Notes: a model not told the origin generated them from the sequence alone. A DNA stretch of 64,000 nt from an uncultured Polaribacter sp. (GCA_943788045.1 CALSOT010000005.1:76789-140788); one strand, 5' to 3'; shown: positions 1 to 9,454, counted from the stretch's first letter. Numbers and translations are program-made.

Positions 1-1008
1 AGTGTCTTTGTAAATTTCATTTGGCTTTAGAAAAATAGATTGCGCTAAATATTTAGGATTGTACTTAACTTTATTATGCGCTAAAAAGTTAATTCCTTTA
101 AACGAAACAGAATCTTTTAGTTTTTCCCCTTTTTTTGTGAATGAGTAATCAGTAATTACATTTATCTCTTTTACTTTGTGTAATTTAAAAGGAATGTTCA
201 CATATGTTCCTTGATTTTCTTCTAGTCTATTTCCAGAGATTAAAAAATCTACATTAGTTTTATAATCCGTTCTCGTAGAGTCTATGTAAAAGCCCAAGGA
301 AGATTCTGTAAAGTGATAAATACCACTATTTCTGAAAAGTTTTAAGACCCTACTTGCTTCGTTTCTAAATGTTTTGTCATTATATACATCTCCCGACTTT
401 AATAGAGATATTTTGCCAGCGTTTTTGTATATAGAATCTAATACCTTTGATTCTATTTTTATATTTATGGTATCTAAAAGGGTAGGCTTTCTTTTGGTGA
501 TATGATATTCTACTGTAGCTTTTTTATCTTTAAATAAGTTAACTTTTGTATTTACTTTAGATTTAAAGTATCCCTGGGTTTTGTAATAAGCTAATAAATT
601 TTCTGCAGTTCTTTTTATTTTTTTCTTGTTTATAATTTCAGGTCCCTGGTATTTAAGAAACCATTTATTTAAATTAATAAAAGAATTTGCGTATGCAATA
701 CTTTGTTTTTCTGAAAAAATAGTTTTAACAAACTGATAAGAATTGGGGTTTTTCTTCCCCCATTCTGAAGGGGTTTGCGGTTTATTTGGATTTCCGATAT
801 TGTGTAAATAAAGAGCAAAAGGTAAGTTTAAAAATTTAGAATTGGGTTTTTGAAGAATATATTTTTGAAGATCACTACTCTTATTTTTAACGCTATCAAT
901 ATAAATATAGTTTTGTGTAAGCATGTGTTCATTTTCTGCAACTTGCTTCGTAGAATTACAGGAAATAAAAATGAGTACGGATAAAAATGATAAAAAAAGT
1001 TTTTTCAT
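1..1008 (-). CDS. tamL: TamL-like BamA/TamA family outer-membrane lipoprotein, N-terminal part
   Basis: The frame is open from an ATG at 1008 to the window edge (336 codons), so the C-terminal beta-barrel is missing here. The first ~17 residues form a lipoprotein signal ending in a Cys (LIFISC), followed by CNSTKQV. The sequence then has LHNIGNPN and a POTRA-like stretch with YYKTQGYFKSKV, as in the Bacteroidota lipoprotein version of TamA/BamA, which inserts or assembles outer-membrane proteins. The gene is divergent from the RNA methyltransferase at 1078. The assignment to the family is firm; calling it TamL rather than another BamA/TamA paralogue is inference from the lipobox and the N-terminal sequence. 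Confidence 0.75.
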   Translation of the reverse strand, partial: MKKLFLSFLSVLIFISCNSTKQVAENEHMLTQNYIYIDSVKNKSSDLQKYILQKPNSKFLNLPFALYLHNIGNPNKPQTPSEWGKKNPNSYQFVKTIFSEKQSIAYANSFINLNKWFLKYQGPEIINKKKIKRTAENLLAYYKTQGYFKSKVNTKVNLFKDKKATVEYHITKRKPTLLDTINIKIESKVLDSIYKNAGKISLLKSGDVYNDKTFRNEASRVLKLFRNSGIYHFTESSLGFYIDSTRTDYKTNVDFLISGNRLEENQGTYVNIPFKLHKVKEINVITDYSFTKKGEKLKDSVSFKGINFLAHNKVKYNPKYLAQSIFLKPNEIYKDT

Positions 1009-1077
1009 TAATTTAGCGGTGCTATCAAAATCAAAAATAGTATTTTTAGATGGTTTATTTCTATTTACAATCAATTA

Positions 1078-1809
1078 ATGGGTATATCAAAAAATCAAGT
1101 TAAACTATTAACAAGTTTATCTCAAAAAAAGTATAGACTAAAGCATAAATTATTTATTGCTGAAGGCGTAAAAGTTGTAAGTGAATTGTTAAAATCTTCT
1201 TTTGAGGTTGAAACACTTTTTTGTACAAATGATTTTAACAAAGACATTTCTGATGAGAAAGTTGTTAGGATTTCAGAGGAAGATTTAAAGAAAATAAGTA
1301 ATTTAAAAACACCTAACAAAGTTTTAGGTTTGTTCAGAATTCCTCATAAAAAACTATCTGAAAATAAAGGTTTAATCATCGCTTTAGACGCAATAAATGA
1401 TCCGGGTAATTTAGGAACCATTATTCGTTTATGCGATTGGTTTGGAGTTGATGAATTAATTTGCTCAAAAGACACTGTAGATTGTTATAATCAAAAAGTG
1501 GTGCAAGCAAGCATGGGGTCATTAACGAGGATTTCTATTAATTATGTAGATTTAGAAGGGTATTTAACAGAAACCAAATTACCAACTTTTATTGCAGATA
1601 TGGATGGTGAAAATGTCTACCAAACAAACTTACCAAAAGAATTGGTTTTTATAATGGGAAATGAGGCAAATGGAGTTTCAGTAGCGATAAAAAAGTTAAT
1701 TGCTCATAAAATTTCGATTCCAAGATTTGGAATGACGAAAGAAACTGAAAGTTTAAATGTTGCTACTGCAACTGCTGTGTTATTGAGCGAATTTAGGAGA
1801 AGACTCTAG
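1078..1809 (+). CDS. TrmH/SpoU family RNA 2'-O-methyltransferase
   Basis: This 243-residue protein is a SPOUT-class methyltransferase that transfers methyl from S-adenosylmethionine to a ribose 2'-OH of rRNA or tRNA. The N-terminal ~100 residues form the small substrate-binding domain (SpoU_sub_bind type). The catalytic knot follows with all three SpoU motifs: NDPGNLGTIIR near residue 108, IMGNEANGVS near 192, and SIPRFGMTKETESLNVATA near 212. The substrate nucleotide cannot be told from the sequence; RlmB-like or TrmH-like are both possible. The gene is divergent from the TamL-like gene with a 69-bp gap and converges on porT. Confidence 0.88.
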   Translation: MGISKNQVKLLTSLSQKKYRLKHKLFIAEGVKVVSELLKSSFEVETLFCTNDFNKDISDEKVVRISEEDLKKISNLKTPNKVLGLFRIPHKKLSENKGLIIALDAINDPGNLGTIIRLCDWFGVDELICSKDTVDCYNQKVVQASMGSLTRISINYVDLEGYLTETKLPTFIADMDGENVYQTNLPKELVFIMGNEANGVSVAIKKLIAHKISIPRFGMTKETESLNVATATAVLLSEFRRRL

Positions 1810-1895
1810 TAAATTGTCATTACTCGTTGTATTGGAGAAAATTTTTTAGAAATTTGATAAGAGTATTTTCTTCTTTTAATCTTTAAAACTAATTA

Positions 1896-2606
1896 CTACT
1901 CAAAAGCGAAAGTTAGAAAAACGCCGCGAGTTCCCATGTAATTTACTGGAGCTGTCCATGGGCTTGTTCCGTTTGCTGGATTATCATATTTAATCTCATT
2001 GTTTATTGCAAAGACTCCACGAATAGAAGGGGAGAATTTAAAGAAATATAAGTAAATGTCGATTCCTACACCAACTTCGTACATAAAATTACTTGTTTTC
2101 ATTCTAAACTTACTTGCAAAATTATCATCTTGATTGTCCTCATTACTAGAAAAGTTATGGTTGAATGAAACTCCTGCTAGCAGGTATGGACGAATATTTC
2201 TGTATCGATCTGTGCTAAATTTAAACAATATTGGCAGGTGTAAATAGGTAGAACTTACATCTCTAACACTATCTCTTGGGCTAGTTAAGTGATTAAAGTA
2301 AATTTTCTTAGAATTGGTCATTAAACCGGGCTCAAAACGTAAATTTAAGTTTTTATGGAGGCGAAGGTCTGCAATTAAACCAACGTTAAAACCAGTGTCT
2401 GGTTTTACCGTAATGTTAGCGTCTGGTATTGAAGTAACGTCCTCTAAACTAATTTTGAAATCATTTTGATTTAAGCCCAAATAAAAACCATAATGAATTT
2501 TATTTTTATCAAAAGTTGGAAGGTATTCAACTCTTTCACTTTGTGAGAAAAAAACAATTGATGTAAAAAGGAGAAAACTGAATATTATATTTTTTTTACT
2601 CATCAT
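1896..2606 (-). CDS. porT: PorT family outer-membrane beta-barrel protein of the type IX secretion system
   Basis: A 236-residue protein with an N-terminal signal peptide (ends near FFSQSE) followed by an alternating, aromatic-rich beta-barrel sequence, as expected for PorT/SprT, an outer-membrane component needed for type IX secretion. The segment YGFYLGLNQNDFKI and the terminal strand ending in Phe fit an 8-stranded barrel. The start overlaps the stop of menG by one base (TAATG), so the two genes are translationally coupled; a second ATG three bases further in is equally possible. This menG-porT arrangement is common in Flavobacteriia. It complements gldKLMN at 32836-37332. Confidence 0.82.
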   Translation of the reverse strand: MMSKKNIIFSFLLFTSIVFFSQSERVEYLPTFDKNKIHYGFYLGLNQNDFKISLEDVTSIPDANITVKPDTGFNVGLIADLRLHKNLNLRFEPGLMTNSKKIYFNHLTSPRDSVRDVSSTYLHLPILFKFSTDRYRNIRPYLLAGVSFNHNFSSNEDNQDDNFASKFRMKTSNFMYEVGVGIDIYLYFFKFSPSIRGVFAINNEIKYDNPANGTSPWTAPVNYMGTRGVFLTFAFE

Positions 2607-3337
2607 TATTTACGTGCAGTATAAATTGTAGCAACTCCAAAAGTTACTGGTTTATCTTCTGTATGTGTAAACCCATTTTTTTGTAAAATATTGTTGAAAG
2701 CTTGACCAAAAGGGAAAGAATTTGCAGATTCTGACAAATATGAATAAGCATCTTTATCTTTCGAAAACATTTTACCAACAATTGGTAAAAATAAATTAGT
2801 ATATAATTTATAGCCCTGTTTAAATGGAAAAGATGTTGGGTTAGATGTTTCTAAAATAACTAAAACACCTGTCGGTTTCAAAACTCTGGCAATTTCTTTA
2901 ATTCCTTTGTTTAGGTTCGCAAAGTTACGAACTCCGAAAGAAACCGTAATTGCATCAAAAGTATTATCAGCAAAAGGCATTTCTTCAGAATCACCAACAA
3001 TCATTTCTATTTTGTCAGATAGATTGTCTTTGATGATTTTTTGTTTTCCAACTTCTAACATTCCTTCAGAAATGTCTAAACCTACAATTCTGTCAGGTTT
3101 TAAAGCAGCCATCATTATAGCTAAATCTCCAGTTCCGGTAGCAATATCTAAAATTTGTTTCGGATTATTCTGGCCAACAATCTTAACTACTTTTTTACGC
3201 CATTTTATATCAATTCCTAAAGAAATAACTCTATTTAAACCATCATAATTTTCAGAAATGTTATCAAACATTTGGGCAACTTGCTCTTTCTTACTAAGTT
3301 TAGAATCTTTGTATGGGTTTATTTTTTCTGCTGACAT
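2606..3337 (-). CDS. ubiE: Demethylmenaquinone methyltransferase (MenG/UbiE)
   Basis: A 243-residue class I SAM-dependent methyltransferase. It carries [11 protein letters not shown] (residues 63-73, SAM-binding motif I), GLDISEGML (motif II) and the family signature [10 protein letters not shown]. In a menaquinone-using Bacteroidota it should catalyse the last C-methylation, demethylmenaquinone to menaquinone, at the membrane face. The length is normal. The gene lies 3 bp downstream of nifU and overlaps porT by one base, suggesting one transcript nifU-ubiE-porT. Confidence 0.93.
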   Translation of the reverse strand: MSAEKINPYKDSKLSKKEQVAQMFDNISENYDGLNRVISLGIDIKWRKKVVKIVGQNNPKQILDIATGTGDLAIMMAALKPDRIVGLDISEGMLEVGKQKIIKDNLSDKIEMIVGDSEEMPFADNTFDAITVSFGVRNFANLNKGIKEIARVLKPTGVLVILETSNPTSFPFKQGYKLYTNLFLPIVGKMFSKDKDAYSYLSESANSFPFGQAFNNILQKNGFTHTEDKPVTFGVATIYTARK

Positions 3338-3340
3338 TTT

Positions 3341-4246
3341 TTATCCGTTAATTGCTACGACTTCATTAATTTGATTAGGTAGCATTTCTTTTAATAAGTT
3401 TTCTATTCCGTTTTTTAGAGTAGCAGTAGAAGAAGGGCAGCCACTGCAGGCACCCTGTAGTATAACACTTACTATTTTATTTTCTTCATCATAAGAGCGA
3501 AAAGCTATATTTCCTCCATCGCTCGCAACAGCAGGTTTTATGTATTCATCTAAAATATCTACAATTTGTGCCTCAATTCCCTCTAATTCAATTTTAGGCT
3601 CATCAACTTTGTTTTCTTGGATTGATTTTTTTTCTGATGGAAGATCCTTAATTATTATTTTTCCAGAAACTAAATATTCACGTATAAAGGTCCTTACTTC
3701 TGCAAAAACATCACTCCACTCCACCATGTCGTATTTTGTAACAGATACGTAGTTATCAGAAATAAATACTTCTTTTACAAAAGGGAAATTAAAAATAGCT
3801 TGCGCTAAGGGAGAGGATTTGCTTGCTTCATCAATGTTTTTATATTCAACATTTGTTTGAGTTAAAGACTTGTTTGTTGCAAACTTCATTACAGAAGGAT
3901 TGGGTGTAGCTTCAGAATAGACCTCAATAGCTTCCTTTTTAGATATTTGTGTTTCGTTAACTACAACACCTTCATCATTTAAATAAGCTTCAATTTGATC
4001 TTTAACCTCCTCTTGTACATCTATCCATTCTAAAATATCAAAACGTTGTATAGCAATGAAATTGGCTGTAATAAAAACTTTTTTTACAAATGGTAAGTAG
4101 AATAATTGTTGTGCTAAAGGCGAATTTTTAGCTTCGTCGATGTTACTATATTCATAACTTCCACCATTTATTAAAACTTGATTGGTATTAAATTTTATAA
4201 TGGTGTTGTTGGTTGTTTCTTGAATTGTAATTTTTATGTCTTTCAT
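3341..4246 (-). CDS. NifU family iron-sulfur scaffold with two tandem Nfu_N domains
   Basis: I place the start at the ATG at 4246 (MKDIKITIQE) because family members begin there; an upstream in-frame ATG at 4270 would add eight residues. The protein has two homologous Nfu N-terminal domains in a row, recognisable from the repeated TxNxxxxxNIDEAKNSPLAQ-type and LFxLPFVKKVFI-type stretches. A C-terminal NifU domain follows with the cluster-binding CxxC (ACSGCPSS). It should hold and deliver 4Fe-4S clusters to apoproteins. Most NFU1-type proteins have a single Nfu_N domain. It is the first gene of a probable nifU-ubiE-porT operon. Confidence 0.87.
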   Translation of the reverse strand: MKDIKITIQETTNNTIIKFNTNQVLINGGSYEYSNIDEAKNSPLAQQLFYLPFVKKVFITANFIAIQRFDILEWIDVQEEVKDQIEAYLNDEGVVVNETQISKKEAIEVYSEATPNPSVMKFATNKSLTQTNVEYKNIDEASKSSPLAQAIFNFPFVKEVFISDNYVSVTKYDMVEWSDVFAEVRTFIREYLVSGKIIIKDLPSEKKSIQENKVDEPKIELEGIEAQIVDILDEYIKPAVASDGGNIAFRSYDEENKIVSVILQGACSGCPSSTATLKNGIENLLKEMLPNQINEVVAING

Positions 4247-4320
4247 TCTCTTGAAAAAATTGAATTGCAAAATTAAGGCAAAAAAGGGAAACAGAATTGT
4301 TTTTTAATATGTTAAATGGA

Positions 4321-4361
4321 AATTCCACTTAACCAATGTAATTATCTGTTTAAGTGGAATT
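4321..4361. terminator. 12-bp inverted repeat downstream of the FadL-like gene
   Basis: A perfect 12-bp palindromic pair (4321-4332 AATTCCACTTAA and 4350-4361 TTAAGTGGAATT) is separated by 17 bp in the gap between the FadL-like gene and nifU. It can form a stable hairpin. On the minus strand only a weak T-rich stretch follows, so it could be a terminator for the FadL-like gene or an operator for nifU. Confidence 0.45.
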
Positions 4362-4381
4362 CTATTTTAAGCTTTTAAAAA

Positions 4382-5749
4382 CTACAAATTTAAGGTAACT
4401 GAGGCTGTAACTGTTCTATTGTCTATACTTAGATTTGCTGGAATTAAATTAAAGTTAGGGTAGAAATTATATGGAGATGTTTTATTGTTGTCGCTATAAG
4501 ATAAATCTAATTTAAAACTCCCAAAATTATAACCTGCACCCAGAGAATATCCTTTTAAGTTGTCTGAGTCTAAAGCTAATTTATCTGGACTTTGTTCAAA
4601 TTTATAGCCTCCTCTAACACTCAATCTATTTAATCTCCATTCTGTTCCAATATTGTAAGAATGTGTATTTCTTAATTCATTTTGAAAAAATTGATTTTCA
4701 CTATTAAAAGTACCATTAGATAATTTTATATTTTGATACCCTTTATTGATGTAATCAATACTGATTAAACCTTTTTTTCCAAAAATAAAGGCAGCACTTG
4801 CGGTTAATTTACTCGGTGTTTTTAAACTGTAGCTAATGTATTGCCAATCATTATATTCTGTATACTGCTGATTTTCCTGATAAAATGTAGTTTCTCCTAT
4901 ATCAATATCACTATCTTGGTTGAAGTTAGTGTCTTGTAAAATTTCTGCATACCAAGTAGGAGTTTGGTAAGCCATACCAAATCTAAAATTAGGATGTGCT
5001 TTATAAATAAACCCTAAGTTGGCAGAAAAACCATTACCAGCTGTTATATTTTCTTGATATAAATCGACATCTAATCTATTTCCATTTATATCACTGTTAT
5101 ATTCTGTTAAAAGTGTTTGTTGTCCATAAATAAGCTCAAAGAAATTCAATCCTACTCCAACATATAATCTCTTTTGGTAAACGGATGAAAAAGCAATATT
5201 AAACTCAGAAATTTCTCCATTATAATTATTAGAAAATTGTTGTTCATCTGATAGGTTATAATCTATAGTTGGTATGTTGCTGTCTATAGGGAAATCTCTA
5301 AAGGTAGCAACACCGCTATTTCCTTGTGAAATAAAGCTGTCTGTAAAATCTTTAGTAACTCTGTAATTAAAACCAATTGCAAATTTACTCCATTCAGATT
5401 TGTATACATTATCAAAAACCAAAACACCACCGGCATGAGAGAGGTTAAAAAAGGTATTCTGTGTAGTTAATAAACTTCCGTAATAATTAGAGGTTATATC
5501 AGTATTTCTAGAATTAAAGGTTCCTGTAAAAACACTGTTTTTTAAAACTGCAATTCCTGCAGGGTTTATACTCATAGAAGAAGCATCACCTCCTAATGCG
5601 CCAAAAGCACCGCTCATAGATGTAAAACGGGCAGAACCATTTTCATCGTTTTGAGAAAATAAAACCCCTAAATCCCTGTATCCTAAAGACTGAGAGTAAG
5701 ATGTGATTGTTGTTGCGAAAAAAAAGGCTAGAATTATAATCTTTTTCAT
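4382..5749 (-). CDS. OmpP1/FadL family outer-membrane transporter
   Basis: A 455-residue outer-membrane protein with a cleavable signal peptide (cleavage after SYSQS). The mature start is SLGYRDLGVLFSQNDENGSARFTSMSGAF-like, followed by GGDASSMSINPAG, the plug-region hallmark of the FadL/OmpP1/TodX family as found in Flavobacteriia. The rest is a long beta-barrel ending in VTASVTLNL. Members carry hydrophobic molecules across the outer membrane; in Bacteroidota they are often annotated as hemin receptor, but the substrate is unknown here. It stands alone, 41 bp downstream of the lipoprotein gene. Confidence 0.83.
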   Translation of the reverse strand: MKKIIILAFFFATTITSYSQSLGYRDLGVLFSQNDENGSARFTSMSGAFGALGGDASSMSINPAGIAVLKNSVFTGTFNSRNTDITSNYYGSLLTTQNTFFNLSHAGGVLVFDNVYKSEWSKFAIGFNYRVTKDFTDSFISQGNSGVATFRDFPIDSNIPTIDYNLSDEQQFSNNYNGEISEFNIAFSSVYQKRLYVGVGLNFFELIYGQQTLLTEYNSDINGNRLDVDLYQENITAGNGFSANLGFIYKAHPNFRFGMAYQTPTWYAEILQDTNFNQDSDIDIGETTFYQENQQYTEYNDWQYISYSLKTPSKLTASAAFIFGKKGLISIDYINKGYQNIKLSNGTFNSENQFFQNELRNTHSYNIGTEWRLNRLSVRGGYKFEQSPDKLALDSDNLKGYSLGAGYNFGSFKLDLSYSDNNKTSPYNFYPNFNLIPANLSIDNRTVTASVTLNL

Positions 5750-5790
5750 AATACAAATTATTAATAATCTTTTAATATTTTCAATTTCAG

Positions 5791-7035
5791 TTATCTTCTC
5801 CTTCTAGAAGACGAGCTTCTTGAAGATGAACTTCTTGAATAAGAGTTTGCAGAACTACTTCTACTAGGAGTGCTTCTCGAGTAGCTACTTCTGGAAGGTG
5901 TAGTTCTTGATGGAGTTGAATTTATGGTTGCTGGTGTACTGCTATTTCTAGTGTAAGAGCTATTTCTAGATGTTGCAGATGGTGTTGTTCTTTCAGAAGA
6001 AGTGTTATTAGCACTATTAGTAGTTGTATTTGAACTTCTTTCGTTAGATGGTTTAGTAGAGGATCTTCTAATAACTACAACTTGTCTTTTATTGCCAGTT
6101 TTAGGGTTTGTATTTCTATTTGTAATACTTCTTTTATTTGCAGAACTTCTCCTTGTAGGCGTATAGTTACTTCTTGTCGTTGTGGTTGAAGTTGCCCGCG
6201 TTGAACCTCTTTTATCTATAGTTGTTCTGTTGCCGATTCTTCTAGAGGTAGTCGTTGGTTGTCTTTTTGCAGTTATATCAGACCTTCTAGTTGTTGTATT
6301 TCTGGTGTAAGAGCTATTTCTAGAGTTCGCAGTATTGACTATTCTGTTATATAAATTATTGCTTGAAGATCTTCTCCCATAATTACTATTTCTATAGAAA
6401 CGATTATAATATCTGTTGGTGTATCTTCTGTATGGATTTGCGTATCCATAATAGTTAAATGGACCATAATAAGGGTTGTAGAAACCAACGTTCCAAGCAT
6501 AATAATTTTGGTTAGGATACCAAAAAGGATTTTGATTCCAACCGTAAAAACCTCTGTTTCTCCAATCTCTATATCCCCAAGTATCATAAAATCCATAACC
6601 GTAATTAGCGTATCCATAATTACCAATCCAATAAGGGTTATTAATTAAATTTACATTTACAGCTACCTGATTGTTATCGCCTTGTCCCCAGGGTTGGTTT
6701 GGAGTGTAACTAACATTTGTGTCAATATTTTCTTCATCAATGTAAATGGTATCTGTATCTATAGTGTTGTAATCATCTACGTTTGTAAAAACATCATTAT
6801 TACTGATATTGTTTAAACTATCTAGTTTTCTTAAAAAATAATTCTCTTCGTATTTATCAGACTCTTTTTCATCAACAATTAGTACTTTTTTATTTCTCGT
6901 AACTGCCACATCATCATCATAAATACCATCGTTATAGGATGTGTTTTGATAAGTTCCACAAGAAACTAAAACTAAATTAGCGATAAGTAAAAATAATACT
7001 TGGTTTAGATTGATGTTTTTATATCGTAGTTTCAT
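5791..7035 (-). CDS. Low-complexity lipoprotein rich in Tyr/Asn/Trp and then Ser/Arg/Thr
   Basis: I do not know a function. The 414-residue protein begins with a lipoprotein signal (LVLVSCGTYQN, Cys 26). An acidic stretch of ~80 residues follows, then ~100 residues of Tyr/Gly/Asn/Trp/Phe-rich sequence (residues ~120-220, many NPY, YGYANYGY and RYYNRFY runs). The last ~190 residues are almost only Ser, Thr, Arg, Asn, with repeated SRSSS, RNSSYTRN and TTTR units. Similar proteins occur upstream of proS in other Flavobacteriia. Aromatic low complexity next to a cationic tail suggests a surface matrix or polymer-binding role; this is inference. It is divergent from proS. Confidence 0.7.
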   Translation of the reverse strand: MKLRYKNINLNQVLFLLIANLVLVSCGTYQNTSYNDGIYDDDVAVTRNKKVLIVDEKESDKYEENYFLRKLDSLNNISNNDVFTNVDDYNTIDTDTIYIDEENIDTNVSYTPNQPWGQGDNNQVAVNVNLINNPYWIGNYGYANYGYGFYDTWGYRDWRNRGFYGWNQNPFWYPNQNYYAWNVGFYNPYYGPFNYYGYANPYRRYTNRYYNRFYRNSNYGRRSSSNNLYNRIVNTANSRNSSYTRNTTTRRSDITAKRQPTTTSRRIGNRTTIDKRGSTRATSTTTTRSNYTPTRRSSANKRSITNRNTNPKTGNKRQVVVIRRSSTKPSNERSSNTTTNSANNTSSERTTPSATSRNSSYTRNSSTPATINSTPSRTTPSRSSYSRSTPSRSSSANSYSRSSSSRSSSSRRRR

Positions 7036-7077
7036 GATGAATATATTTAGATGAATAGTTATTTTTATGATTAAATC

Positions 7078-7110
7078 TTGCTAAAAACTCTTTAAATTAT
7101 AGTAATTTTG
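7078..7110 (+). promoter_or_regulatory. Putative proS promoter
   Basis: A TAATTTTG at 7103-7110 matches the Bacteroidota -7 consensus TANNTTTG, with a TTG at 7078-7080 (spacing 22, slightly long). It would give a leader of about 75 bases before the proS ATG at 7193. Confidence 0.45.
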
Positions 7111-7192
7111 CATCGTTTTGTAAAATAAAAACTAAAATTATCAACAAAACGTTCACTTTAAAGGTAACAATATTTGTGCCAAAATTTTGATT

Positions 7193-8671
7193 ATGAGCAA
7201 ACATTTAACAAAAAGAGCCGATGATTATTCTAAATGGTATAACGAATTAGTAGTAAAAGCTGATTTAGCAGAAAATTCTGCTGTTAGAGGTTGTATGGTT
7301 ATAAAACCTTACGGTTTCGCTATTTGGGAGAAAATGCAAGCAGAATTAGATAGAATGTTTAAAGAGACAGGGCATGAAAATGCTTATTTTCCTCTTTTTG
7401 TTCCTAAAAGTTTGTTTGAGGCCGAGGAGAAAAATGCAGAGGGATTTGCAAAAGAATGTGCGGTTGTTACACATTATCGCTTACAAAATGATCCTGATAA
7501 TCAAGGTAAATTAAGGGTAGATCCTGAAGCAAAATTAGAGGAGGAATTAGTAGTAAGACCAACTTCTGAAGCTATTATTTGGAATACTTATAAAGGATGG
7601 GTTCAGTCTTACAGAGATTTACCTTTGTTAATCAATCAATGGGCAAATGTTGTTCGTTGGGAAATGCGCACACGTTTATTTTTGCGTACAGCAGAGTTTT
7701 TATGGCAAGAAGGACATACTGCACACGCAACAAAAATAGAAGCTGTAACTGAAGCAAGACAAATGCAAGACGTCTATGCAGAGTTTGCAGAGAATTTTAT
7801 GGCAATGCCCGTAGTTAAAGGATTAAAATCTGATAGCGAGCGTTTTGCTGGTGCAGAAGACACCTACACGATTGAGGCTTTAATGCAAGATGGAAAAGCA
7901 TTACAAGCGGGAACAAGTCACTTTTTAGGTCAAAATTTTGCAAAAGCTTTTGATGTGAAATTTACTTCTAAAGAGGGGAAAAAAGAATATGTTTGGGCAA
8001 CTTCTTGGGGAGTTTCTACTCGTTTGATTGGGGGATTAATCATGACGCATTCTGATGATTTTGGTTTGGTATTACCTCCAAAATTAGCGCCTACTCAAGT
8101 TGTAATTGTCCCTATTTATAAAGATGAAAAGCAGTTAGATGCTATTTCAGAAAAAATGAATGAATTTGTAAAAGAATTGAGAAAAAAAGGTATTTCTGTG
8201 AAGTTTGATACAAGAGATACATATAGACCCGGAGCTAAATTTGCAGAGTACGAATTAAAAGGTGTCCCTGTCAGAGTAGCAATAGGAAATAGAGATTTAG
8301 AAAACGGAACTTTAGAGATTGCTAGAAGAGATACTCTAGAAAAGCAAATTGTTGCACAGCCAGATGCGTTGATATTTATTGAAAATCTCTTAGAAGAAAT
8401 ACAGGGTAATTTGTTTAAAAAGGCAGTTGACTTCAGGAAAGAGCACACAACAGTTGTAAACGATTTTAAAGAATTTAAAAAAGTAATAAAGAGTAAAGGT
8501 GGGTTTGTTTCTGCTCATTGGGATGGTACAGAAGAAACAGAAAATAGGATAAAGGAGTATACAAAGGCAACTATTAGATGCATTCCTAATGATGCTGAAC
8601 AAGAGTCAGGTGTTTGTGTTTTAACGGGCAAACCCTCTAATAAAAGAGTGCTTTTTGCAAAAGCTTATTAA
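7193..8671 (+). CDS. proS: Prolyl-tRNA synthetase, archaeal/eukaryal type (ProS type 3)
   Basis: Charges tRNA-Pro with proline in the cytoplasm. The frame opens with a TTG at 7187, but the ATG at 7193 ([20 protein letters not shown]) fits homologues and is used here. Class II motifs are visible: motif 2 around [20 protein letters not shown], motif 3 around [18 protein letters not shown]. The anticodon-binding domain starts at [11 protein letters not shown]. The C-terminal domain ends in the short Tyr-terminated tail (LFAKAY) typical of the archaeal-type enzyme, and it lacks the bacterial insertion/editing domain. The length (492 residues) is normal for this type. Confidence 0.95.
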   Translation: MSKHLTKRADDYSKWYNELVVKADLAENSAVRGCMVIKPYGFAIWEKMQAELDRMFKETGHENAYFPLFVPKSLFEAEEKNAEGFAKECAVVTHYRLQNDPDNQGKLRVDPEAKLEEELVVRPTSEAIIWNTYKGWVQSYRDLPLLINQWANVVRWEMRTRLFLRTAEFLWQEGHTAHATKIEAVTEARQMQDVYAEFAENFMAMPVVKGLKSDSERFAGAEDTYTIEALMQDGKALQAGTSHFLGQNFAKAFDVKFTSKEGKKEYVWATSWGVSTRLIGGLIMTHSDDFGLVLPPKLAPTQVVIVPIYKDEKQLDAISEKMNEFVKELRKKGISVKFDTRDTYRPGAKFAEYELKGVPVRVAIGNRDLENGTLEIARRDTLEKQIVAQPDALIFIENLLEEIQGNLFKKAVDFRKEHTTVVNDFKEFKKVIKSKGGFVSAHWDGTEETENRIKEYTKATIRCIPNDAEQESGVCVLTGKPSNKRVLFAKAY

Positions 8672-8705
8672 TTTTGAAAAAAAATAAGTTTTTTTTGTAA
8701 AATTG

Positions 8706-8735
8706 TTGTGAAAGTTAAAAAACGTTGTATATTTG
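8706..8735 (+). promoter_or_regulatory. Promoter of the first tRNA-Glu-rpsT unit
   Basis: TTG at 8706-8708, exactly 19 bp, then TATATTTG at 8728-8735: a perfect match to the Bacteroidota housekeeping (RpoD) consensus TTG-N19-TANNTTTG. It lies 36 bp before the tRNA. The segment just downstream (GCACCCGCAATTGA) is repeated at the second copy. Confidence 0.85.
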
Positions 8736-8771
8736 CACCCGCAATTGATAATTAGATATATTAATTGTTCT

Positions 8772-8843
8772 GGTCCGTTCGTCTAGGGGTTAGGACGCAT
8801 GGTTTTCATCCATGTAACACGGGTTCGATTCCCGTACGGACTA
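8772..8843 (+). tRNA. tRNA-Glu (anticodon TTC), first copy
   Basis: A full cloverleaf can be folded. The acceptor stem is GGTCCGT/ACGGACT (closing G-U). The D stem is GTCT/GGAC with an AGGGGTTA loop. The anticodon stem is CATGG/CCATG with loop TTTTCAT, so the anticodon TTC is at 8805-8807. The T arm is ACGGG-TTCGATT-CCCGT. CCA is not encoded (ACA follows). It is co-transcribed with rpsT 30 bp downstream from the promoter at 8706. Confidence 0.97.
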
Positions 8844-8873
8844 CAAGTTTTAATATAAAGAACGAAAAAAAAT

Positions 8874-9125
8874 ATGGCAAATCATAAGTCAGCATTAAAG
8901 AGAATTAGAAGTAACGAAGCTAAAAGGTTGCGTAATAAATATCAGCATAAAACGACTCGTAATGCTGTAAGAGATTTACGTTCTTCAGAAGACAAGAAAG
9001 AGGCTGAAGGGAAATTAGTTAAAGTTATTTCTATGTTAGATAAATTAGCGAAGACTAATATTATTCATAAGAATAAGGCGGCTAATTTAAAATCTAAATT
9101 AACAAAGCACGTTGCAGCATTATAG
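8874..9125 (+). CDS. rpsT: 30S ribosomal protein S20, first copy
   Basis: An 83-residue, Lys/Arg-rich helical protein beginning [18 protein letters not shown], the S20 signature; it binds 16S rRNA early in small-subunit assembly. The length is normal. It is 30 bp after tRNA-Glu and ends at a clear hairpin terminator. A second complete copy lies 717 bp downstream. The two proteins differ at four positions only: this copy has D34, S38, K47 and I52. Confidence 0.95.
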   Translation: MANHKSALKRIRSNEAKRLRNKYQHKTTRNAVRDLRSSEDKKEAEGKLVKVISMLDKLAKTNIIHKNKAANLKSKLTKHVAAL

Positions 9126-9147
9126 CAGTTGTAACTCAAAAAAATTG

Positions 9148-9181
9148 AAACTCTAAATATTTTTTATTTAGAGTTTTTTTT
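9148..9181 (+). terminator. Rho-independent terminator after first rpsT
   Basis: A perfect 12-bp stem (9148-9159 AAACTCTAAATA with 9165-9176) and a 5-base loop, followed by a run of T. It closes the first tRNA-Glu-rpsT unit. Confidence 0.9.
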
Positions 9182-9424
9182 GTGTTCAACTAAAACCTAA
9201 TACAAATATTCTGATTTCACTAATTATTTTAAATTATCAATTATAAGCTCATTGATACAATTGTTTTTTTTAAGATTTTGTCAGATTAAAAATATATTTT
9301 CTTTTTTTAAGTTAAATATATTTGAATAAAAATATTAGTAAGTGGTGTGTTATAATACTTTATGAATATTAGTAAAACCTCAAACAATTATTTTCTAAAA
9401 AATCATATGTTTTAAAATGAATGT
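9182..9424. other. AT-rich gap between the duplicated units
   Basis: About 240 bp with no coding frame, no RNA gene and no repeat that I can see. It is very AT-rich and ends where similarity with the first unit resumes at the second promoter. It may hold the remains of sequence between the duplication copies. Confidence 0.6.
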
Positions 9425-9454
9425 TTGTGGATGTTAAAAAACATTGTATATTTG
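9425..9454 (+). promoter_or_regulatory. Promoter of the second tRNA-Glu-rpsT unit
   Basis: TTG at 9425-9427, 19 bp, then TATATTTG at 9447-9454. It has the same spacing and flanks (GCACCCGCAATTGA) as the promoter at 8706, showing that the promoter was duplicated with the genes. Confidence 0.85.

Noticed and set aside
6339..6626. 95-codon frame inside the low-complexity lipoprotein gene
   Set aside because: It is the shifted reading of repetitive Tyr/Asn codons and has an Ile/Met-rich random composition.
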